Positions 5,727 to 10,429 of a stretch of 10,429 bases of DNA are shown piece after piece. The notes beneath the pieces are model-generated. The model had not been told where the DNA came from, did no database searches, and saw nothing but the letters and a program-made list of their open reading frames with translations. Each line of letters starts with the position of its first letter. Positions within the stretch are counted from its first letter, which is position 1. Source of the stretch: Aquisalimonas sp. (lineage in GTDB: Bacteria; Pseudomonadota; Gammaproteobacteria; Nitrococcales; Aquisalimonadaceae); assembly GCA_007127625.1 (NCBI GenBank), contig SKYZ01000116.1, forward strand, positions 1 through 10,429, written 5' to 3'. A program made the position numbers and the translations under genes.

Positions 5727-6821
5727 GTGGCACCTTCCCACGGGGGCCCGTTGCGGTTTCTGGCGGGCGAACGCGCGCTTGCCCGGCTGCAGCGCGACGG
5801 GCTCACGCCTGACATGGTCACTGGCCTGGCCGGCGCAGCGGGCGGTCCCAAGTGGCTGGCACTGAACCATCTGGATCGGGCGATTCTCGGCCACTGGCTG
5901 GCCCAGGCGGGGTCAGCACCGCGCTTCCTGATTGGCTCCTCCATCGCTACCTGGCGCTTCGCCTGCGCTGCCCAGGCAGACCCCGAAGCCGCATTCCAGC
6001 GCTTCGAGGAGGCCTACATGGCGCAGCGCTACAGCCGCAGACCCACGCGCCGCGAGATCAGCGATCAGGCGCGAGCCATTCTGGATCACGTCCTGGGCGA
6101 CCGCGGGCACGAGGAGATTCTCGCCAACGACCGACGGCGACTGCAGGTGATGACCGTGTTGAGTCGGGGGCCGGTTGCCAGCGAACGCGCGTTGTCACTC
6201 AACGTCGGCCTCGCCGCCGCAGGGCTGGCCAATCTGGCAAGTCGCCGCGCCCTCGGTGCGTTCTTCCAACGCGCCCTGTTCCACCACCCCGCCGCACCAC
6301 CACCGATTCCCGCGACCTTTGACCAGACCATGCAGCATATCCCGTTGACTGGCGCCAATTTGCGCCACGCCCTGCTGGCCTCGGGCTCGATTCCATCAGT
6401 CATGGAACCGGAAACGGGGATCCCCGATGCGCCACCGGGCGTCTACCGGGACGGCGGACTGATCGACTACCAGATGGATCTGCCGCTGGACGCCGACGGC
6501 GGCGTCATCCTGTTTCCCCACTACGAGGCTCGTGTCGTGCCGGGCTGGTTCGACAAGCCCCTGCCCTGGCGCCGGGCACGTCGGGAACACATGCGGGACG
6601 TGCTGGTCCTGGCACCCTCGGACGACTGGCTGGCGTCACTGCCCAATGGCCGAATCCCCGACCGCAAGGACTTCTACCGCTACGCCGGCGACGACAGGGG
6701 ACGCATGCGGGACTGGCAGCGCGCCACGGATGCCACCCGCGCGCTGGCAGACGATTTCCTGGAAACGGTCACCAGCGGCACCCTGGCCTCCCGCCTGGAG
6801 CTGCTGCCCACCCGGGGATAA
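5727..6821 (+). CDS. Patatin-like phospholipase family protein
   Basis: A 364-residue predicted acyl-lipid hydrolase of the patatin fold, with a Ser-Asp dyad. Visible landmarks are the oxyanion loop GLAGAAGGPKW (33-43), the nucleophile elbow GSSIA (70-74, nucleophile Ser72) continuing into TWRFA, and the DGG motif (242-244) in VYRDGGLIDYQMDLP with catalytic Asp242. The elbow deviates from the usual GxSxG: the last Gly is Ala74, where relatives I recall read GSSIGAWR. The dyad itself is intact, so activity is likely but not certain. There is no signal peptide or membrane segment, so it should be cytosolic. Start is GTG with GAGGAGA just upstream. A TTGACG word at 5668-5673 could be a -35, but the -10 opposite (GAGGAT) is poor. 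The end of the gene forms the left arm of a hairpin shared with the convergent vWA gene. The substrate is unknown. Confidence 0.85.
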   Translation: MAPSHGGPLRFLAGERALARLQRDGLTPDMVTGLAGAAGGPKWLALNHLDRAILGHWLAQAGSAPRFLIGSSIATWRFACAAQADPEAAFQRFEEAYMAQRYSRRPTRREISDQARAILDHVLGDRGHEEILANDRRRLQVMTVLSRGPVASERALSLNVGLAAAGLANLASRRALGAFFQRALFHHPAAPPPIPATFDQTMQHIPLTGANLRHALLASGSIPSVMEPETGIPDAPPGVYRDGGLIDYQMDLPLDADGGVILFPHYEARVVPGWFDKPLPWRRARREHMRDVLVLAPSDDWLASLPNGRIPDRKDFYRYAGDDRGRMRDWQRATDATRALADDFLETVTSGTLASRLELLPTRG

Positions 6822-6841
6822 GATGCCTCCGGGTGGGCAGC
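6803..6841. terminator. Candidate hairpin between convergent genes
   Basis: GCTGCCCACCCGG (6803-6815) pairs perfectly with CCGGGTGGGCAGC (6829-6841) around a 13-nt loop. The loop contains the TAA of the patatin gene. It sits where two convergent genes meet (the vWA gene ends at 6855), the usual place for a bidirectional terminator. There is no T tract on either side, so it may act only as a 3'-end protecting structure. Confidence 0.45.
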
Positions 6842-6854
6842 GGCACCAGGGCGA

Positions 6855-8033
6855 TCAGCTGAGGTATTCGATGGCCTGCTCGACCCCTTCCAGGGTCAAC
6901 GGATACATGCGCTCGCCCATGAGCTCGCGGGTGATCTTGATGGAGGGCGTGTAATCCCAGCGGCTCTCGGGCTCCGGGTTCAACCACACCGCCTTGGGGT
7001 AAGCCTCCAGCACCCGCTGTATCCAGGTGGCCCCGGCCTCTTCGTTCCAGTGCTCCACGCTGGCACCGGGATAGAGGATCTCGTAGGGGCTCATGGTGGC
7101 ATCCCCGACAAAAATCACTTTGTAATCCGATGGATAGGTATGGAGAACGTCCCAGGTGGACGTCACTTCAGCGAACCGCCGCCGGCTGTCCTTCCACACC
7201 CCCTCGTAGAGGAAATTGTGGAAATAGAAGTACTCCAGGTGCTTGAACTCCATGTGGGCGGCGGAGAACAGTTCCTCACAGACGCGGATGTGATCGTCCA
7301 TGGACCCGCCCACGTCGAAGAACAGCAGAACTTTCACCGCATTGTGCCGTTCCGGCACCATCTTCAGATCGAGGTAGCCGCCGTTGCGGGCCGTGGAGCG
7401 TATGGTGTCGTCCAGGTCCAGGACCTCGTCGGCCCCCTGGCGAGCAAAACGGCGCAGCCGCCGCAACGCCATCTTGATATTGCGCGTACCGAGTTCCCGG
7501 TTGCTGTCCAGATTCCGGTACTGCCGCTGGTCCCAGACCTTCACCGCACGGCGATGCCGGGACTTGTCCTGGCCGATACGGACGCCTTCCGGATTGTAGC
7601 CGTAGGCGCCGAACGGCGAGGTGCCACCGGTGCCGATCCACTTGCTGCCACCCTCGTGGCGGTCGGTCTGCTCTTCCAGGCGCTTTTTCAGCGTCTCCAT
7701 GAGCTCGTCCCAGCCGCCCATGGATTCGATCTGCGCCTTCTCTTCCTCGGTGAGCATGCGCTCGGCCATGGCCCGCAGCCATTCTTCGGGGATCTCGCCT
7801 TCCAGCTCTTCCCCAAATATGTTTTCTATCCCATTAAAATAATTACCGAAAACCTGATCAAAACGATCAAACAGGGTCTCGTCCTTGACCATGATGCCGC
7901 GGGCCAGGAAATAGAAGTCATCCACGCTGCACACGGCCAGGCGCTTGTCCAGCGCCTCCATGAGCGTGAGGTACTCCGTCAGCGTCACCTTGAGGTTCGC
8001 CTTCCGGAGCTCGAAGAAGAAATCGATCAGCAT
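6855..8033 (-). CDS. CoxE-like von Willebrand factor A domain protein
   Basis: A 392-residue partner of the MoxR ATPase encoded just upstream. The start MLIDFFFELRKA and the early helical part (1-130) are typical of CoxE-like proteins, followed by a charged linker (GTGGTSPFGAYGYNPEG, 135-151) with basic stretches (158-170, 189-199). The vWA domain begins at AVKVLLFFD. Its metal-ion site reads DVGGSMDD (240-247): Asp240, Gly242 and Ser244 where the classical motif is DxSxS, followed by GDATMSP (310-316). No signal peptide or transmembrane segment is seen, so it is probably cytosolic. In known MoxR/vWA pairs the two act together as a chaperone that inserts metals or matures a target enzyme; the target here is unknown. 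The ATG at 8033 is chosen over GTG 8042 because GGGTGGA lies just upstream. The stretch 7811-7870 is much more AT-rich than the rest. Confidence 0.85.
   Translation of the reverse strand: MLIDFFFELRKANLKVTLTEYLTLMEALDKRLAVCSVDDFYFLARGIMVKDETLFDRFDQVFGNYFNGIENIFGEELEGEIPEEWLRAMAERMLTEEEKAQIESMGGWDELMETLKKRLEEQTDRHEGGSKWIGTGGTSPFGAYGYNPEGVRIGQDKSRHRRAVKVWDQRQYRNLDSNRELGTRNIKMALRRLRRFARQGADEVLDLDDTIRSTARNGGYLDLKMVPERHNAVKVLLFFDVGGSMDDHIRVCEELFSAAHMEFKHLEYFYFHNFLYEGVWKDSRRRFAEVTSTWDVLHTYPSDYKVIFVGDATMSPYEILYPGASVEHWNEEAGATWIQRVLEAYPKAVWLNPEPESRWDYTPSIKITRELMGERMYPLTLEGVEQAIEYLS
7833..7861 (-). promoter_or_regulatory. Sigma70-like promoter match inside the vWA gene
   Basis: On the minus strand TTGATC (7856-7861) and TTTAAT (7833-7838) are spaced by exactly 17 nt, close to the TTGACA/TATAAT consensus (two and one mismatches). 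It lies in an AT-rich island within a GC-rich gene, pointing the same way as the gene. AT-rich sequence makes chance matches easier, so this is only a possibility. Confidence 0.2.
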
Positions 8034-8070
8034 AGTATCCACCCACCGGGGCCCGGCCCCGGGCCGCGGT

Positions 8071-8919
8071 TCAGTTGGACTGCTTCCGCCGGGACATGAA
8101 CATCAGCCGCTCGAACAGATGCACGTCCTGCTCGTTCTTCAGCAGCGCGCCATAGAGCGGCGGCATCATCTTGTGCTTGGTGCTCTCCCGCAGCGTCTCC
8201 GCATCCATGTCCTCGGCCATGAGCAGCTTCAGCCAGTCCAGCAACTCCGAGGTTGAGGGCTTCTTCTTCAGCCCCGGGACATCACGCAACTCGAAGAACA
8301 GCTCCATGGCCTCACGCAGCAGTTCCTTCTTCAGGCCCGGGAAGTGCACCTCGACGATCTGCTGCATGGTCTCCTTGTCAGGGAAGTTGATGTAGTGGAA
8401 GAAGCAACGGCGCAGGAAAGCGTCCGGCAGCTCCTTCTCGTTGTTGCTGGTGATGACGATGATGGGGCGGTGCCTGGCGCGCACCATTTTCTGGGTTTCG
8501 TAGACGTAGAACTCCATGCGGTCGAGTTCGCGCAGCAGATCGTTGGGGAACTCGATGTCCGCCTTGTCGATCTCGTCGATCAGGAGCACCGGCTGGGTGT
8601 CGGATTCGAAACAGTGCCAGAGCGGGCCCTTGACGATGTAGTTGGCGATGTCGTGCACGCGGTCATCCCCGAGCTGGGAATCCCGCAGCCGCGAGACAGC
8701 GTCGTACTCGTACAGCCCCTGCTGGGCCTTGGTGGTGGACTTGATGTGCCACTCGAAGAACGGCAGCCCCAGCCCGGTAGCCACCTCCTCCGCCAGCAGG
8801 GTCTTGCCGGTGCCCGGCTCGCCCTTGATCAGCAGCGGCCGCTGCAGGGTGGCCGCTGCGTTGACGGCCATGTTCAGGTCATCCGTGGCAACGTAGGTTT
8901 CGGTCCCCTTGAATTGCAT
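8071..8919 (-). CDS. MoxR-family AAA+ ATPase
   Basis: A 282-residue ATPase that remodels or activates a target protein together with the vWA partner. Motifs in order: N-terminal MQFKGTETYVATDDL, Walker A GEPGTGKT (33-40), Walker B LLIDEIDKAD (112-121), sensor 1 ITSNNEKELPDAF (156-168) and the arginine region LRRC (169-172), followed by a helical lid ending in LFERLMFMSRR. QRPLLIKGEPGTGKTLLAEE and PDAFLRRCFFHYI are characteristic of the MoxR group that includes CoxD-type proteins. No membrane segments are seen. The ATG at 8919 is preferred over GTG 8928 because AAAGGTGAG lies directly before it and relatives start at this residue. The vWA gene begins 37 nt downstream, so the pair forms an operon. 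The next gene upstream on this strand is the TetR-type regulator, 125 nt away. No CO dehydrogenase, nitric oxide reductase or RuBisCO gene is nearby to reveal the client. Confidence 0.9.
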   Translation of the reverse strand: MQFKGTETYVATDDLNMAVNAAATLQRPLLIKGEPGTGKTLLAEEVATGLGLPFFEWHIKSTTKAQQGLYEYDAVSRLRDSQLGDDRVHDIANYIVKGPLWHCFESDTQPVLLIDEIDKADIEFPNDLLRELDRMEFYVYETQKMVRARHRPIIVITSNNEKELPDAFLRRCFFHYINFPDKETMQQIVEVHFPGLKKELLREAMELFFELRDVPGLKKKPSTSELLDWLKLLMAEDMDAETLRESTKHKMMPPLYGALLKNEQDVHLFERLMFMSRRKQSN

Positions 8920-8923
8920 GTCA

Positions 8924-8932
8924 CTCACCTTT
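8924..8932 (-). promoter_or_regulatory. Ribosome-binding site AAAGGTGAG deciding the MoxR start
   Basis: AAAGGTGAG lies 4-5 nt before the ATG at 8919 and overlaps the alternative GTG at 8928, which would then have no usable ribosome site. Confidence 0.6.
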
Positions 8933-9044
8933 GGAGAATTCAGCGGGTACCCCGAACACGCAGCGCGTGCGCGCCCGGGCGCCTAACAGACGCGGGAGTC
9001 TAACATGAGGGTGCCGGTGCGTCGCAGCCGTGCCGGAAACGGGC

Positions 9045-9635
9045 TCAGGGCCTCAGCAGCAGACGCACCACCTCGGTGGCGCGATCCAGGTCCGGCTCGT
9101 TGTGCATGGCGATCAGCGGATAGAGGTAGGATTCGCCGATACACACGATCACATAGGCCAGCGTCGCCGTATCCAGATGGAAGCGGTGCCCGCGCAGCGC
9201 AATGTCCTCGTCCAGCAGCTCACGCAGGGCGTTCATGAGACGGACCCGCACCATCCCGTCCGGCCGGGTGAGCAGCTTCAGCGCGAACGCCGACTCCTCT
9301 CGCAGGAAATGCAGGAACGGTGGCGAGGTGCCAAGATAGCGATTGTAGCGCCGATAGACAGGGAGAAACTCCACCTCCCCCGCGTCCTCGGAGTCACGCC
9401 GGGCGCGCTCCAGGGTCGCCTGACTCAGCGACCAGAGCACCTCGGACACGAGCTGCTCGCGGTTGCCCATGTGGCGATATACGGTAATCCTGCTGACACC
9501 CAGCCGGCCGGCAATATCGCCCACGTCCAGGCGCTCCTGCCGCATGAACATGCCGCGCGCCAGCCGCAGGATCTCGTCGCGCCGCCCTCCGTTGATCGCG
9601 GTTGCCGGGCCAGAATCCGTTACATTCGTGGCCAT
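9045..9635 (-). CDS. TetR-family regulator, QsdR-like
   Basis: A 196-residue DNA-binding repressor-type protein. The N-terminal helix-turn-helix spans about 18-66, with LDVGDIAGRLGVSRITVYRHM (36-56) covering the turn and recognition helix. The C-terminal half (SPPFLHFLREESAFALKLLTRPDG, AYVIVCIGESYLYP, EPDLDRATEVVRLLL) resembles the QsdR ligand-binding domain, named after a regulator of quorum-signal degradation in Rhodococcus. That recognition is from memory of the family pattern. The ATG at 9635 is chosen because GGGGG lies about 6-10 nt upstream and an earlier start at 9746 adds a low-quality 37-residue leader. It is transcribed divergently from cioA with 172 nt between the starts, the layout in which TetR regulators often control the neighbour and themselves. 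Ligand and targets are unknown. Confidence 0.82.
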   Translation of the reverse strand: MATNVTDSGPATAINGGRRDEILRLARGMFMRQERLDVGDIAGRLGVSRITVYRHMGNREQLVSEVLWSLSQATLERARRDSEDAGEVEFLPVYRRYNRYLGTSPPFLHFLREESAFALKLLTRPDGMVRVRLMNALRELLDEDIALRGHRFHLDTATLAYVIVCIGESYLYPLIAMHNEPDLDRATEVVRLLLRP

Positions 9636-9686
9636 TGTTACCCCCGTTTTTCCGCACCATACCAGATTGGCGCCGGAAATGAGCAT

Positions 9687-9700
9687 ACGGGGGAATTCCC
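9687..9700. promoter_or_regulatory. Candidate operator palindrome GGGAATTCCC in the regulator/cioA gap
   Basis: A perfect 10-bp palindrome (9691-9700) lies 56 nt upstream of the TetR-family start and 107 nt upstream of cioA. It overlaps ACGGGGG (9687-9693), whose inverted copy CCCCCGT (9641-9647) lies next to the regulator's start codon. TetR-family operators are usually palindromic. The arms are short, so this is weak evidence. Confidence 0.25.
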
Positions 9701-9807
9701 GAAATACCTGATGGTCTACGTTGCGGGAGCCCTGGCGCTCCTGCACAGTGTGACTGCCCCCTTTGCCGAATTGCTGTACCGCACGTGCCCACTACCGGGA
9801 GTAACTC

Positions 9808-10429
9808 ATGGAACTCGATCCACTGCTGCTGTCCCGCATCCAGTTTGCATTTGTGGTTTCGTGGCACATCATCTTCCCCGCTTTCACCATCGGGCTGGCC
9901 TCCTACATCGCAGTGCTGGAGGCACTCTATTTCCGCACCAACAACCCCACGTACCTGCGCCTGTCGAAGTTCTGGATCAAGATCTTCGCCGTGTCCTTCG
10001 GCATGGGCGTGGTCTCCGGCATCGTCATGTCGTTCCAGTTCGGCACCAACTGGAGTGCGTTCGCCTACGCCTCGGCCAACTTCATGGGCCCTGTCCTCAG
10101 CTACGAGGTGGTGACGGCGTTCTTCCTGGAGGCCACCTTCCTGGGCGTGCTGCTGTTCGGCCGCAGCAAGGTACCGCAGGGAGCGCACCTGTTCGCTGCC
10201 ATCATGGTGGCCATTGGCACGTTCATCTCCTCGTTCTGGATCCTCTCCGCCAACAGCTGGATGCAGACGCCGGCCGGCGTCGAGATGGTGGACGGGGTGT
10301 TCCACGTGACCAGCTGGATCGAGGCGATCTTCAACCCATCGTTCCCGTTCCGCTTCGCCCACATGGTCCTCGCGGCCTTTCTGACCACGGGCTTCTTCGT
10401 GGTGGGCGTGAGCGCCTGGTACCTGCTGA
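9808..10429 (+). CDS. cioA: Cytochrome bd-type quinol oxidase subunit I, CioA type (partial)
   Basis: The first 207 residues of a membrane terminal oxidase subunit that oxidises quinol and reduces oxygen to water; the frame is still open at the window edge. Conserved haem and proton-path residues line up with E. coli CydA: His20 (CydA His19), Glu100 and Glu108 (Glu99 and Glu107) and His185 (His186, haem b558). QFGTNWS (77-83) and NSWMQTP (149-155) are family signatures. Long hydrophobic segments at about 12-39, 55-76, 93-117, 127-148 and 183-207 fit the membrane topology. FPAFTIGLASYIAVLEAL, FGMGVVSGIVM and NPSFPFRFAHM match the cyanide-insensitive CioA branch better than E. coli CydA. GGGAG (9797-9801) lies 6 nt before the ATG. 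Subunit II should follow downstream. Divergence from a TetR-type regulator suggests local control. Confidence 0.92.
   Translation, partial: MELDPLLLSRIQFAFVVSWHIIFPAFTIGLASYIAVLEALYFRTNNPTYLRLSKFWIKIFAVSFGMGVVSGIVMSFQFGTNWSAFAYASANFMGPVLSYEVVTAFFLEATFLGVLLFGRSKVPQGAHLFAAIMVAIGTFISSFWILSANSWMQTPAGVEMVDGVFHVTSWIEAIFNPSFPFRFAHMVLAAFLTTGFFVVGVSAWYLL

Noticed and set aside
7050..8099. A 349-codon plus-strand frame opposite the vWA gene
   Set aside because: Antisense to a protein with clear vWA motifs; composition (His, Val, Gln, Leu repeats) is that of a complementary shadow frame.
8971..8982. Perfect 12-bp palindrome GCGCCCGGGCGC upstream of the MoxR gene
   Set aside because: Made only of G and C, so expected by chance in this composition. 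The 125-nt gap shows no clear promoter or operator that I can defend.
9636..9746. N-terminal extension of the TetR-type regulator to 9746
   Set aside because: The added 37 residues do not look like family sequence and would cover the divergent promoter region; the ATG at 9635 has a G-rich ribosome site.
9711..9807. An ATG-started frame with a hydrophobic beginning upstream of cioA
   Set aside because: It has no ribosome site and runs on in the wrong frame through cioA, where it becomes low-complexity; cioA has its own good ribosome site.
9394..10362. A 322-codon minus-strand frame covering the cioA start and the regulator's N terminus
   Set aside because: It is antisense to conserved CioA residues and in another frame of the regulator; no recognisable domain.

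Overview
The window is GC-rich (by eye well over 60%) with densely packed bacterial genes. RhlB, AcpH, a Pseudomonas-type S-methyl-5'-thioinosine phosphorylase and a CioA-type oxidase subunit together point to a gammaproteobacterium. A halophilic or alkaliphilic Ectothiorhodospiraceae-like lineage is a guess from overall style, not something the sequence proves. I see no tRNA, rRNA, CRISPR array, transposase, integrase or phage gene. Nearly all the content is chromosomal housekeeping or widespread accessory families.

Layout. (1) Positions 16-1679, minus strand: a three-gene purine salvage operon read leftwards. A small DsrE-like protein comes first, then hypoxanthine phosphoribosyltransferase, then S-methyl-5'-thioinosine phosphorylase. 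Gaps are 15 nt and a 1-nt overlap. The last two form a logical pair: the phosphorylase releases hypoxanthine from methylthioinosine and the transferase turns hypoxanthine into IMP. (2) Positions 1680-2115: a divergent intergenic region dominated by a 223-bp composite palindrome. It has 33-bp terminal inverted repeats with one mismatch, and several hairpins nested inside. This is the most unusual non-coding object in the window. (3) Positions 2116-5095, plus strand: rhlB (DEAD-box RNA helicase), a NAPE-PLD-like metallo-beta-lactamase-fold lipoprotein and acpH (ACP phosphodiesterase), tightly packed (5-nt gap, then a 4-nt overlap). (4) Positions 5238-6821, plus strand: a small lipoprotein and a patatin-like lipase, each with its own ribosome-binding site. 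(5) Positions 6855-8919, minus strand: a MoxR-family AAA+ ATPase followed by a CoxE-like von Willebrand A protein, a classic chaperone pair. They converge on the patatin gene across a hairpin. (6) Positions 9045-9635 minus and 9808-10429 plus: a QsdR-like TetR-family regulator divergent from the start of cioA, the cyanide-insensitive cytochrome bd-type quinol oxidase subunit I, which runs off the window end.

I did not find a clear undescribed defence or mobile system. The best candidates for a second look are the composite palindrome, the AT-rich island with a sigma70-like promoter match inside the vWA gene, the DsrE-like gene heading a purine salvage operon, the altered nucleophile elbow of the patatin, and the regulator-oxidase divergent region.
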